From Pseudoalteromonas fuliginea (GTDB lineage: Bacteria > Pseudomonadota > Gammaproteobacteria > Enterobacterales > Alteromonadaceae): a stretch of DNA of 64,000 nucleotides. Shown here in pieces: positions 1-8,529 of this stretch (positions are counted from its first letter, which is position 1; each line of letters starts with the position of its first letter). The position numbers and the translations under genes are program-made. The notes under the pieces were generated by a model. It saw only the letters and a list, made by a program, of their open reading frames with translations, was not told the origin of the DNA and did not search any database. The stretch is taken from NCBI RefSeq assembly GCF_000690055.1, contig NZ_JJNZ01000031.1, positions 25,502-89,501 of the forward strand. The letters are read 5' to 3'.

Positions 1-33
1 TTAGCGTCATTTTTTTGCGTAAAATTTACTTTA

Positions 34-708
34 TTATAACTCTAAAAGAGCTTGTAACTGATTTAAATGAGTTACTGTATAGGTTGGTTTTATCCCATCG
101 GCCAATTGCTCGCCAGGGTGTTGTAGCCAGCAAGTATCAATACCTGCATTGTTGCCGCCAAGTATATCACTTGCAGCAGTGTCACCCACCATAAGTATCT
201 CGCTTTTATCTGGGTTACCCATTAGCTCAAATGTATGTTCGAAAATCGCTTTATTCGGTTTTGCTATGCCAACAAGCTCAGATATAACCAACCATTCAAA
301 CATATCTTTTAAACCAGTGTGTTCTAAACGTACCGTTTGTAGGCGGGCAAATCCGTTAGTAATAATACCTAATCGAGCATTTGGCTTAAGCTTATTTAAA
401 AGTTCTATAGCGCCAGGTAATGGCTCGCAAATTTGCGCCATAGCATCTAAAAAAGCATCGTTTAGCTCTTTTGCTGGCACATTTAGCTTTGCAGCCCATT
501 CATTAAAGCGAGTTACTTGTAAGTAATCAGCAGTTATAGAACCGTTTTGATAATCAATCCACAGCTGCTTATTGGTTTTTTGATAATGAATATAATCGTC
601 TTGGCTAAAATCTACGTTGTAAGCTTTAAACATGCGAGTCATGCCCGCTAAAATATCAAACCTAAATAAGGTTTCGTCTGCGTCAAACAATACATAGCTG
701 TATTTCAT
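34..708 (-). CDS. yjjG: HAD-family pyrimidine 5'-nucleotidase (dUMP phosphatase) YjjG
   Basis: A 224-aa cytoplasmic HAD-superfamily phosphatase. The N-terminal nucleophile motif DADETLF (residues ~9-15) fits HAD motif I (DxDxT). The threonine/serine motif ITNGF lies near residue 116, a lysine near 150 (AKPNK) and the acidic motif VGDTAASD near 174. The region between motifs I and II is a helical cap. Known family role: dephosphorylation of dUMP, dTMP and non-canonical pyrimidine nucleotides (house-cleaning). It follows yjjX by 13 bp on the same strand, so the two are probably co-transcribed, pairing two nucleotide-pool sanitation enzymes. Length matches E. coli YjjG (225 aa). Family assignment is secure; the substrate is inferred. 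Confidence 0.92.
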   Translation of the reverse strand: MKYSYVLFDADETLFRFDILAGMTRMFKAYNVDFSQDDYIHYQKTNKQLWIDYQNGSITADYLQVTRFNEWAAKLNVPAKELNDAFLDAMAQICEPLPGAIELLNKLKPNARLGIITNGFARLQTVRLEHTGLKDMFEWLVISELVGIAKPNKAIFEHTFELMGNPDKSEILMVGDTAASDILGGNNAGIDTCWLQHPGEQLADGIKPTYTVTHLNQLQALLEL

Positions 709-721
709 TAAACTTCCTAAA

Positions 722-1267
722 TTAATTTGTTTGGCTGTATAGCTCAGAGTGTAAAAATGGCGCCATAGCTAAAGTGAGTGCTTGTGTATACGTACTTTCA
801 CGCGTGGCATGATTGTTTGTAAGTAGTCCAATAGCGCCCCCTTTTTGCTTAATATTGGTGGTATTGAATGCCTTGTCCATTACATCGCCAAGCTCTTCAC
901 CTTTAAGTAATGCATTATAAAGTACTTGAGGTAAGGGGAGGTTACTGCTGCGCCCTACAACTTGATTTAAGGCATTATCAATAACTACATAGGCAAAGGT
1001 TGCTGGGCCATAGCTAAACTGCTCTGCACCGCCTTCCATTGCCACGTAATAGTGAGCTTGGTGATGTTCTTTGCAGTAATCAACGCGGTTTTGCGCGCCA
1101 ATGCGTGTTTCGTCTTCGCCAATAGGTTGATCGGGCACATTGGATGGTGCATCAACACCTTGGCAATCAATTTCATGATCAGGGAAATACATTGTAAAAA
1201 TATATTTAGCCGCGTTAATTTTTACAGGGTTTTTAGAACCCACAATAATTTTTAATGAGTACAACAC
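722..1267 (-). CDS. yjjX: Inosine/xanthosine triphosphatase YjjX
   Basis: A 181-aa protein of the YjjX/NTPase family, which hydrolyses ITP and XTP to the diphosphates and so keeps damaged purines out of RNA and DNA. Family features are the N-terminal VGSKNPVKINA segment (substrate loop) near residues 9-19, the SNVPDQPIGEDET segment near residues 42-54 and AMEGGAE near residue 76. The start at 1267 is GTG with AAGGGA a few bases upstream; the adjacent TTG codon (1264) has better ribosome-binding-site spacing and may be the true start. The gene lies just upstream of yjjG, likely in one transcript. Confidence in the family is high. Confidence 0.9.
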   Translation of the reverse strand: MLYSLKIIVGSKNPVKINAAKYIFTMYFPDHEIDCQGVDAPSNVPDQPIGEDETRIGAQNRVDYCKEHHQAHYYVAMEGGAEQFSYGPATFAYVVIDNALNQVVGRSSNLPLPQVLYNALLKGEELGDVMDKAFNTTNIKQKGGAIGLLTNNHATRESTYTQALTLAMAPFLHSELYSQTN

Positions 1268-1331
1268 AATGTCCCTTATTGTTACTAAAAATCAGCAGTG
1301 TACGTGAGAGAGCTCAACCTTAGAAGAGGAG

Positions 1332-2231
1332 TTAAATAGGTATATCCAGAGGTGCTAAGTTTTCCAGTGCACGCTTTTTCAAAATAATATCTTTAATTAG
1401 TGGAGTAAGCACCAGCTCCATTGCTAAGCCCATTTTGCCACCAGGTACTACAAGCGTATTTATACGAGACATAAAACTGCCTTCGATCATGCGTAAATAA
1501 TAAGGAAAATCAACATCATCAATACCTCTAAAGCGAATAACTACAAAGCTTTCATCAAGCGATGGAATATCTTTAGCGCTAAATGGATTTGAAGTATCAA
1601 CGGTCGGCACTCGTTGGAAATTTATATGAGTTCGAGAAAACTGTGGCGTGATGTGATTAATGTAATCATCCATACTACGGACAATTGAGTCCATAACAGC
1701 CTCACGTGAATGACCTCTCTCAGAGGTATCGCGTATCAGTTTTTGAATCCACTCAAGGTTAATAATAGGCACCATGCCTATTAATAAATCAACATGCTTA
1801 GCAACGTCTACATCTTGATCGACTACACCACCGTGTAAACCTTCATAAAATAAAATATCAGTATTATGCTCAAGCTCTTGCCAAGGAGTAAAGGTGCCCG
1901 GTAACTGATTGTACGGAACCGCTTCATCAAATGTATGTAAATAGCGGCGTAATTTACCTTGCCCAGTTTCACCATAATGATTAAATAAAGTTTCGAGGGC
2001 ACCAAAGTCATTGGCTTCTCGGCCAAAGTAACTTATGTGCTTACCTTCTTGCTGTGCTTCGCGTACTTTTTTATCCATTTCAGGGCGAGTGTAACGATGA
2101 AAGCTATCCCCTTCGATAAAAGCCGCTTCAATATTAAGGCTACGAAAAATATGTTTAATTGCATTGGTTGTGGTGGTTGTGCCTGCACCAGACGAACCCG
2201 TAATCGCAATAATAGGATTTTTAGCTGACAT
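1332..2231 (-). CDS. prkB: Phosphoribulokinase homologue PrkB
   Basis: A 299-aa P-loop kinase with Walker A GSSGAGTTTT at residues ~13-22 and an acidic EGDSFHRY segment near residues 40-47. Sequence and length match the short bacterial phosphoribulokinase class also found in non-autotrophic gammaproteobacteria. True phosphoribulokinase converts ribulose 5-phosphate to the 1,5-bisphosphate in the Calvin cycle, but no RuBisCO gene is present in this window, so the physiological substrate is uncertain. Start ATG 2231 follows a purine-rich AAGAGAAT. It is separated from yjjX by 64 bp and is divergent from the gene at 2389. Confidence 0.88.
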   Translation of the reverse strand: MSAKNPIIAITGSSGAGTTTTTNAIKHIFRSLNIEAAFIEGDSFHRYTRPEMDKKVREAQQEGKHISYFGREANDFGALETLFNHYGETGQGKLRRYLHTFDEAVPYNQLPGTFTPWQELEHNTDILFYEGLHGGVVDQDVDVAKHVDLLIGMVPIINLEWIQKLIRDTSERGHSREAVMDSIVRSMDDYINHITPQFSRTHINFQRVPTVDTSNPFSAKDIPSLDESFVVIRFRGIDDVDFPYYLRMIEGSFMSRINTLVVPGGKMGLAMELVLTPLIKDIILKKRALENLAPLDIPI

Positions 2232-2388
2232 GTTAATTCTCTTTTTTAGGAGCCGATTTTATAACCAGACTAAACTTAACATTATTTTAAGTCGTTTGGG
2301 TATCTTAAGAGTTGACTGACTTAGCTCAAGTGACGCCATCAGCAAATAACGTTATCATGAGGTGCTTAAAATTAAAACGAGAGAAAGC

Positions 2389-3264
2389 ATGAAACTTATT
2401 AAACCATTACTTGGATTATTTTCTATAGCAGCGCTTAGCCCAATTGTGGTGCAGGCTAGCATGCCAAAAAGCCAAGTATTACTTGCTGATTTAAATACGC
2501 CTTATGGCTTACAAGTTAGTATTGTGAGTGATAAAAACAGTTATAACAACCAGCCACATTTAACAAATACAGGTTTATACTTTACTCATGAAGTAATTAC
2601 TGATGAGCAAAGCCAAACCGATATTGCTTATTATGACTTAACATCAAAACAAATCAGCAATATAACTAATTCTCCAGTAAGCGAATATTCACCAACGGTT
2701 ATGCCAAGTGGTGATGCGATATCAGCGATTGTTGTAGAAGCTGACGGTAAGCAAAAATTGTGGCAATACCCACTCAAAAATGAAGATGCGCCAAGTCGTA
2801 TTTTTGATTGGATTGAACCTGTTGGGTACCATGCATGGGGTGTTCAAAATGATTTAGTGATGTTCATTTTAGGAAAGCCTCATACTCTTCAATATACTTC
2901 TGTTGCACAAGCGAAGGGGGAAATAGCAGCCAGTAATATTGGGCGAACGCTTATTTATAACAACTCAATGGCTGCATTTTTATTTAGTTACACTAAAAAC
3001 GAGCAACACATTTTAGCGAGTTTTAATCCGCAAGATAAACAAGTTGAAGACCTATTAAGGTTACCGGCTCAAGTTCAAGATTTTATTTTAAAAGATAATA
3101 CGACCATTGCTTATGCTATTAAAAACCGCGTTTATCAGCGTAAACTTGATGGAAGTGATGAAATATCGCAATGGCTTAATTTAAGCACCTACTGCGAAAA
3201 AAATATAACAAGAATGAGTTACAACAATGAAAAGCTCGCTTTTGTATGTGATATAACAAAGTAA
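2389..3264 (+). CDS. Secreted TolB/PD40-type beta-propeller protein, function unknown
   Basis: About 291 aa. An upstream in-frame GTG (2362) exists, but ATG 2389 is preferred: it has a GAGAGAAAG ribosome-binding site and begins a clean signal peptide (MKLIKPLLGLFSIAALSPIV, cleavage near VQA-SM). The mature part contains repeated short blade-like motifs (ISEYSPTV-like 'SPT..PSGD' and 'DGKQKLWQY') seen in TolB/PD40 beta-propellers. No catalytic motif is visible. It is probably periplasmic, in a binding or scaffolding role. It is divergent from prkB and followed by another hypothetical gene on the same strand. The fold is a moderate-confidence inference; function is unknown. Confidence 0.65.
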   Translation: MKLIKPLLGLFSIAALSPIVVQASMPKSQVLLADLNTPYGLQVSIVSDKNSYNNQPHLTNTGLYFTHEVITDEQSQTDIAYYDLTSKQISNITNSPVSEYSPTVMPSGDAISAIVVEADGKQKLWQYPLKNEDAPSRIFDWIEPVGYHAWGVQNDLVMFILGKPHTLQYTSVAQAKGEIAASNIGRTLIYNNSMAAFLFSYTKNEQHILASFNPQDKQVEDLLRLPAQVQDFILKDNTTIAYAIKNRVYQRKLDGSDEISQWLNLSTYCEKNITRMSYNNEKLAFVCDITK

Positions 3265-3339
3265 AGCAGACAAATAAATTCAGATTTTATTGTGTGTATG
3301 CGTTAATCTAATGCGCAAATTAACTAATAGGGATTACAC

Positions 3340-3705
3340 GTGGCTTATAGTGCAGACGAGCTGACAGAGCAGCTTATTAAATTACAGTGCAGAAGTAATT
3401 TTAAGATTAAAAATATTGCAGAGTACATGTTAGTAAACTCTAAAGAAGCATTTTATACCCACAGCGAAAGCGGCAAGGGTAAAATAGTAATTCGCCCAGC
3501 ATTTGAGGTGTTTAGCGATGACTTTAATGATATTGATGGCGTAACGCGTGCGCAAGGGTACTTTCATAGCAGTGAGATGACACGCTTTCCTACGCGTATT
3601 TTTAAAAGCGCTCAACCTATTCACTATGGTGTGGCATTTAAAATAAACTCTGAGCAAGCAGCAAAAGACTTTATAGCTAAGCTAACTATGATTATTGGTA
3701 ATTAA
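3340..3705 (+). CDS. Conserved hypothetical protein, 121 aa
   Basis: A soluble 121-aa protein starting at GTG 3340, with a TAGGGA ribosome-binding site about 6 bases upstream. There is no signal peptide, membrane segment or motif I recognise. It mixes helix-like (residues 1-30, 105-121) and strand-like stretches. It sits 75 bp after the beta-propeller gene and ends just before a strong bidirectional terminator, so it may share that gene's transcript. Function is unknown. Codon use resembles the neighbours, so this is probably a real gene. Confidence 0.6.
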   Translation: MAYSADELTEQLIKLQCRSNFKIKNIAEYMLVNSKEAFYTHSESGKGKIVIRPAFEVFSDDFNDIDGVTRAQGYFHSSEMTRFPTRIFKSAQPIHYGVAFKINSEQAAKDFIAKLTMIIGN

Positions 3706-3720
3706 TAAAACATAAATGTA

Positions 3721-3752
3721 AAAAGCCGCTGAATTTATATTCAGCGGCTTTT
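3721..3752. terminator. Bidirectional intrinsic terminator
   Basis: A perfect 13-bp stem (3721-3733 and 3740-3752) around a 6-base loop; the arms begin with AAAA and end with TTTT, so the hairpin works in both directions. It separates the convergent genes at 3340 (+) and 3782 (-). Confidence 0.85.
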
Positions 3753-3781
3753 GTATTTTTATAGCTCAATAAACCTAATAA

Positions 3782-6355
3782 TTACTTACTTTTTAAGAAG
3801 CTATTAACCGATTCAAGTTCGCGTGTTTTAAGCGCAATACAATCGTTTGTGCTTTCTTCAAGCTTACTTAATGTACGAGCGTAACCAGCTACATCAGCTA
3901 CTTTTTCGTTAAAGAAGGTTTTTGTTGTCGCTAAGCTTTCTGCATCACAGCTTGCAGTTGTAAAGTACGGCAAGTTAGGAATAAAGAACGGCGGTAAACT
4001 TGCTGTTACTTTATCGTAGTTACTGTAAACCCAATCAATAAATAATGCCTGGCGCTCATCTGTGTAACTTTGACCTGACAAAATAGTACGCATGTCAGAT
4101 GCCGTTACTTCATCCGTTAAGCTATAAGCTAATACCGCTTTTTGTAACTCAGGTTTACCAAAAAAGCCCATAGCTGCAAGCATGTTTGTGCGTACTTGCG
4201 GATCTTTAGTCGTTTTAAACGTTGTCATGAATTGATCAAGCAGCGCTTTGTCACCATGAAAAGCAGCAAGAGTTAAGTACGTGCCTGCTAAGTATGGGTC
4301 TACTTTTTGTGGATCATTTAAATAAACTTGCGTTTGTTCTTTGGCTTTATTGATGACGTTTTGATCTTCACCATCAAAACCTAAGCGTGATACAACGGCT
4401 GCACGAAGTTGTGCAATAGCAGCATCTTCACCCGCTTTTGCTTCTAAACCATATTTTTTAGCAGCAGGTGTTACTGCACCGCGAATAAATTCAGGCCATA
4501 GGTCTTTATTGCTATCGTCTTTAAAAGTACGTTGTTGCGATACTAAGTAACCTAGCGCGGTATTTGCTACGCGAGGGTGACTATCGCTTACGAACACTTC
4601 AAGTGTTTGCATTAACTTAGCAGCAGATATAACACCAGCATCAAGTAGCGCATCAGTAGCCGATAGTAACGCTAAGCGTTCACGGTCACTCAGTACGCTT
4701 GGCGCCTTTTTAACAAGTGCGCTAAATTGTACATCATCCATTACCCAGCGGTAGTAGCCTAATGCACCTTGGTCAGGATAAATCCACTCTGGTTCAAAGT
4801 CTAAATCTAGTGTTTGGCTTTGTTTATTAAGTAATACGTTTGCTGTTTTTACTTTATCACCAGCACCATATTTAATTGCAACTGGTACATTCCATAACTG
4901 CTCTGGCGCATCAACGCCTGCGTTTACAAAGCGGCTTTGTGAAATAGTTACTTTGCTACCTTGTTGAGTTACTTTAACTAGTGGGAAAGAAGATTGCTCA
5001 ATAAACGATTTTAAAACACTCGCTACGTCTTTATTTGACGCTTTACCAAGTGCTTCCCATAAGTCGGCTGCTTCAGCATTTTTATATGAAAACTCTTTTA
5101 AGTAGCTTTGAATACCTTTTTGAAATGCATCTTCGCCAATCCAGTTTTCAACCATAGCAAGTACTGAGCTGCCTTTACTGTAAGCAAGACCTAAACCGTC
5201 CATAATATCGGCTTCGGTTTTAATTGGCTTACGAATAGGCTTGGTGCTTAGGCGTGCATCAAGTGCCATTACGTTGTTTTGTGGCAGGTCTAAGTGCGAT
5301 TCAAACTCAGGGTTAAGCTGCTTAGTAATTTTTGCAGCCATCCAGCTAGCAAACGCTTCGTTTAACCATAAGTCGTTCCACCATTTCATAGTTACTAAGT
5401 TACCGTACCATTGGTGAGCAAGTTCGTGAGCAATAATTGATACATTACGTTGTTTTTTACTGCGTGTTGCTGCAGCTAAATCAACTAATAAAATATCTTC
5501 TCGGTAGGTTACTAAGCCGGAGTTTTCCATTGCGCCAAATGGAAACTCTGGTACCGCCACTGAGTCTAATTTTTTGTAAACGTAAGGAATACCAAAATAC
5601 GCTTCAAGTGCGCCCAGTACTTTTGGCATGTTTTCTTTTGCGTATTGGGCTAAGTGAATTTTACCTTGAGGGGTAATTACACGACCTGGAATTGGCATAC
5701 CTTTTATTTCTAACTCTTCAAATGGGCCAACAGCCATCGCGACTAAGTATGAAGGAATTGGCGGCGTTTTATCAAAGTAGTGTGTGGTCATATCGCCGTT
5801 AACGATTGCTTTAAGCTCAGGCGTATTTGAATATACTTTTTGTGATGTAGGCGCAGTAATCGTTAACTGAAATGGAATTTTGTAACTTGGCTCGTCAAAA
5901 ACAGGAAATGCACGGCGTGCATCACTCATTTCAAATTGAGTAAATAAGTAAGGTGTGCCTTGGTCTAATGTTTTGTATAAACCAACACTTTGACGGTTAT
6001 ATGGCGCTGAAAAATCAACTTTAAGTGTGTACTTACCTGGTTGAATTTGCTCATCACAGCTAAATTTTACTTTACCTGTTTTAAGCATTTCATTGTTTAA
6101 ATCACAGTTTTCATCACCAAGCAGTTGCGCCATTTTAACAGCGTAAGCTACGCCATTTAATTCAATGTATTTTGTTGGTTTTAGTACTTCTAGGGAAATC
6201 TCAGTCATCCCTGTGAATGTATCTTGGCTCGGGTCGAGTGTTAACGATACTTTTTGCGAGCTTGGTTTTGCGAGTTTTTCGATAACAAATTCGTTAGCGT
6301 TTGCAGCATTCATTGCCAGCGCAACGCTCACAGTTAAGAGGCTTTTGAGAAACAT
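3782..6355 (-). CDS. Secreted M1-family zinc aminopeptidase (PepN-like)
   Basis: An 857-aa metallo-aminopeptidase removing N-terminal residues from peptides. Signal peptide MFLKSLLTVSVALAMNAANA is at residues 1-21. The exopeptidase motif GAMEN lies at ~273-277, and the zinc site HELAH with a downstream NEAFA glutamate at ~308-332 (HEXXH-X18-E). A catalytic-domain tyrosine region (GLAYSKGSSVL) follows near 390. The C-terminal ~330 residues form the helical ERAP1_C-like domain. Unlike cytoplasmic E. coli PepN, the signal peptide predicts a periplasmic or secreted location, fitting peptide scavenging by a marine heterotroph. Monocistronic: it ends at a shared terminator and has its own 148-bp upstream region. 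Confidence 0.93.
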   Translation of the reverse strand: MFLKSLLTVSVALAMNAANANEFVIEKLAKPSSQKVSLTLDPSQDTFTGMTEISLEVLKPTKYIELNGVAYAVKMAQLLGDENCDLNNEMLKTGKVKFSCDEQIQPGKYTLKVDFSAPYNRQSVGLYKTLDQGTPYLFTQFEMSDARRAFPVFDEPSYKIPFQLTITAPTSQKVYSNTPELKAIVNGDMTTHYFDKTPPIPSYLVAMAVGPFEELEIKGMPIPGRVITPQGKIHLAQYAKENMPKVLGALEAYFGIPYVYKKLDSVAVPEFPFGAMENSGLVTYREDILLVDLAAATRSKKQRNVSIIAHELAHQWYGNLVTMKWWNDLWLNEAFASWMAAKITKQLNPEFESHLDLPQNNVMALDARLSTKPIRKPIKTEADIMDGLGLAYSKGSSVLAMVENWIGEDAFQKGIQSYLKEFSYKNAEAADLWEALGKASNKDVASVLKSFIEQSSFPLVKVTQQGSKVTISQSRFVNAGVDAPEQLWNVPVAIKYGAGDKVKTANVLLNKQSQTLDLDFEPEWIYPDQGALGYYRWVMDDVQFSALVKKAPSVLSDRERLALLSATDALLDAGVISAAKLMQTLEVFVSDSHPRVANTALGYLVSQQRTFKDDSNKDLWPEFIRGAVTPAAKKYGLEAKAGEDAAIAQLRAAVVSRLGFDGEDQNVINKAKEQTQVYLNDPQKVDPYLAGTYLTLAAFHGDKALLDQFMTTFKTTKDPQVRTNMLAAMGFFGKPELQKAVLAYSLTDEVTASDMRTILSGQSYTDERQALFIDWVYSNYDKVTASLPPFFIPNLPYFTTASCDAESLATTKTFFNEKVADVAGYARTLSKLEESTNDCIALKTRELESVNSFLKSK

Positions 6356-6503
6356 AATGATCCCTAGATTGTTGTTGTTAGAAATTACCCTAAATAGGCT
6401 TTTTTATGCGTATATAATTAGGGATGTGGATATCCTAACAGCTTTTTTAAATAGAGTAATTGATTATAACAGTGACTTTAAGGGGAAATAGTAACAAAGT
6501 TTG

Positions 6504-7184
6504 TCAGTGACTTTCACGTGTTATAAAACGTTGCCAGTGCAGGTGTGAGTTAATAGTACGTATTTTTTGGATCACGTTATTTAATAAAAGCACGTCGTTA
6601 AATTCATCACATGAATATTCGTTAAAGCCCATTAAATAATTAAAGGCGTCTTTCGAGTTAGCCTGCAGAGCATGTATACGAACTTGTTGCTCAAAGTTGA
6701 GGCGTAAGCTGCTTATTGCTGTTTTCATGCCGAGTTGATCAACATTTGGTATATCACACTTTTGTAAATAGCCGGCTCGCTCACCTTCACCTGAAAACCA
6801 AATACGCACTTTTTCACTGTACCTGCCAGTTTTTGCGGGCAAGTCGAACATCAATCGGTGTTGATTTTGCGATTTAATAAACGCTATATATTCATTAAGA
6901 CCATAATTTATAAGCGCTTTGTGTACAGGGACTAAGCGGGGCTTTATTTTTCCGTGAGTATGAAAACTAAAACATAAAATATTTTGTTTAAAGATTAGAT
7001 CATCAAGTGTTAAGTAACCAATTTCGTCACTGTAAGCACCACTATAATATGAAATTAAGGGCAGCCAAAAGTGCCAATGTTTTGGTTGCTCGCGGATAAC
7101 TTTAACATCACCGTATATATATCCATTATAAAGTGTATGCAGCTCCATAGCTGAAAAAGGGCGACGGCCAAGATGGGTTTTCAA
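6504..7184 (-). CDS. Degenerate tyrosine-recombinase-like protein (predicted catalytically inactive)
   Basis: A 226-aa protein that I align by eye with the catalytic half of phage-type tyrosine integrases. FWLPLISYYSGAYSDEIGYL (residues ~39-58) matches the box usually reading 'fWlpLialytGaRlnEicqL', with the catalytic Arg replaced by Tyr. GKIKPRLVPVHKALINYGL (~78-96) matches the KxxRRxVPIHseLixxGf strand. SSLRLNF (~157-163) matches HSFRHTF, keeping Arg but losing His. LMGF replaces LLGH, and no nucleophilic Tyr is evident. The N-terminal core-binding domain is absent. The best start is TTG 7184 with AAGG upstream; a later ATG (7148) is possible. The intact frame suggests retention as a DNA-binding or structural protein rather than decay. 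Confidence 0.6.
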   Translation of the reverse strand: MKTHLGRRPFSAMELHTLYNGYIYGDVKVIREQPKHWHFWLPLISYYSGAYSDEIGYLTLDDLIFKQNILCFSFHTHGKIKPRLVPVHKALINYGLNEYIAFIKSQNQHRLMFDLPAKTGRYSEKVRIWFSGEGERAGYLQKCDIPNVDQLGMKTAISSLRLNFEQQVRIHALQANSKDAFNYLMGFNEYSCDEFNDVLLLNNVIQKIRTINSHLHWQRFITRESH

Positions 7185-7268
7185 CGCAATACCTTGAAAA
7201 TAATGACGTATTATATTTTATACTCAAACCACAGTAAGATGCGAGTGTCGTTGAGGTTAAAATCAATT

Positions 7269-7300
7269 AAACCCAACGAGCAGCGGGACTCGTTGGGTTT
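7269..7300 (-). terminator. Intrinsic terminator downstream of the DUF2750 gene
   Basis: A 12-bp perfect stem (7269-7280 with 7289-7300) with an 8-base loop. The minus-strand reading ends in TTT followed by AATTGATTTT. It lies 32 bp beyond the stop of the gene at 7332. Confidence 0.8.
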
Positions 7301-7331
7301 CAGTAACTTTATAATAAGCTACGCTATCTGT

Positions 7332-7682
7332 TTATTCGCTTAATGCGCGAGCTAGACCAACAGGTTCAATTTCCACACATACTTGGTCATCATTCCAATT
7401 AATACCAACTAGTGCGTTATCTTCGCTTAAATCTTCAACCCAAGCATCTAAAAACTCGTCAAGATTAATTTCTACAGGGCTGTAGTCTTTCCATTCTTCT
7501 TTACATTGTGCCTTAGCAGCTTCTTCGCTTTCCCAAAGTAGTAATACGTCAGTTTCGTCAAATTGATTTGAATCACATACTACAAAGCCATTATCTTCTG
7601 CACCTAGCGCCCAAATTACTTCGCTAACACGTACTTTTTCTACAAAGTTAACTAGTTGTGATTCAATTTCGATATCGCTCAT
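7332..7682 (-). CDS. DUF2750 domain protein
   Basis: A 116-aa acidic soluble protein matching the DUF2750 family in pattern: a helical start, the 'ALGAEDNGFVV' and 'LLLWESEEAAK' segments, then 'EEWKDYSPVEINLDEFLDAW' in the middle. The family has no established biochemical function. It is monocistronic, with a strong terminator downstream and a repeat-rich gap upstream. Start ATG 7682 has AAAAAGGTAAAC upstream as ribosome-binding site. Confidence 0.8.
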   Translation of the reverse strand: MSDIEIESQLVNFVEKVRVSEVIWALGAEDNGFVVCDSNQFDETDVLLLWESEEAAKAQCKEEWKDYSPVEINLDEFLDAWVEDLSEDNALVGINWNDDQVCVEIEPVGLARALSE

Positions 7683-7938
7683 GTGTTTACCTTTTTAATT
7701 AGTGACTAGGATTAGTATCTATAGCTGCTTGGCGTTGGTTATATTACTTATGAAAAGCAATAAATTACGAATGTTGGCAAAAATGAGTCAACAAACGAAA
7801 GCAAATCCAATCAAGCGGGCAGTATAAACTGATGTTGAAGCATTCACAGCCTTTAAATTCATCACCAGTTAAATGGGCAGTTAAATAGTTTAATGTTTCA
7901 ACAATATGTTCATTTTATGAAATTAAAGCGTAAGTAAT

Positions 7939-8258
7939 CTGAATTCTGGATAATAAACTTACCCTAGTCAGTTATTTTTAACGCTAACTGCGTTGAACTT
8001 ACTTGTAATTGGCCCACTATTGGCGCGTAAACTTGCCTTGTTTTCACTGAAAACCTCTGGCTAGGACCTGTTTATCTTTCGAGGTTAAACATGTGCTGCC
8101 CGTAGGGTTCTGTCTAGGGCTATTTATTCTTTGTTGCTCGGTTTTTACTTAGCCCATTAGGTTATAAACCTTACGCCGCGATTAAATAGCTCCTAGAGAA
8201 CAATAAATTTAAATACCATTATGGTTCAATATATTAGTAAAAATTCTTGCTTAGTTCT
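7939..8258. repeat. Dispersed repeat family A, copy 1 (interrupted by CTAG-bounded elements)
   Basis: The left part (7939-8060) aligns base for base, with scattered mismatches, to 13333-13456. Both run from CTGGATAATAAA through CTGCGTTGAA to CTCTGGCTAG. The right part (8197-8258, AATAAATTTAAATA then TTCAATATATTAGTAAA) continues the homology seen after that point in copies 2 and 3. Between them is an insertion (8061-8196) flanked by CTAG on both sides. The left end CTGAATTCTGG resembles the reverse complement of the right end of copy 2, so the family has short terminal inverted repeats. Confidence 0.75.
8061..8196. mobile_element. CTAG-bounded miniature element family B, copy 1 (composite, inserted in repeat A)
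   Basis: Bounded by CTAG at 8061-8064 and 8193-8196, with a third CTAG at 8114-8117, so it looks like two small derivatives side by side. The left part begins GACCTGTTTATCTTTC, as in the other B copies, and ends with the B right end (TTCTGTCTAG). The second part carries CGGTTTTTACTTAGCCCATT and a segment whose reverse complement recurs at 58671-58711. There is no coding capacity. Duplication of the 4-bp CTAG target, and the empty site in repeat A copy 2, mark this as an insertion. Confidence 0.7.
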
Positions 8259-8296
8259 AGCGCAGTTTCCTTATCGTTAAATAGACACCATATATA

Positions 8297-8453
8297 ATAC
8301 CAATTCGCTTAATTAAATAATCTATTTTGAAGTAAGAAAATCGTGTCGATAACAAGGAAAAATTTCGTTATTTGTTCTATATCAGAAGTTTTTAACGTAG
8401 CTAGCGTCAGATTTGATATCTCAGATTGATTAAGTATTATTGCGGATTGGTAT
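8297..8453. repeat. MITE-like element (family C) with ATACCAAT terminal inverted repeats
   Basis: A 157-bp non-coding segment beginning ATACCAATTCGCTTAATTAA and ending with the reverse complement of ATACCAATCCGCAATAATAC. The imperfect inverted termini and lack of coding capacity fit a miniature inverted-repeat element. No second copy was recognised in this window. Confidence 0.55.
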
Positions 8454-8481
8454 AAGAAAGTTGGTATTAATTGCTCATTAA

Positions 8482-8503
8482 AAAAGCCGCAAAAGCGGCT
8501 TTT
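8482..8503 (-). terminator. Intrinsic terminator downstream of ppiC
   Basis: AAAAGCCGC / GCGGCTTTT stem of 9 bp with an AAAA loop, 27 bp beyond the ppiC stop. T-rich on both sides. Confidence 0.8.
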
Positions 8504-8529
8504 AGAAGTTTTACTTACAATACAAAAAT

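Noticed and set aside
1..33. Possible end of another gene at the left window edge
   Set aside because: Too short to identify a reading frame.
6356..6503. Possible small gene upstream of the M1 aminopeptidase (plus strand, 6165-6491)
   Set aside because: Mostly antisense to the aminopeptidase signal-peptide region and without a plausible start.
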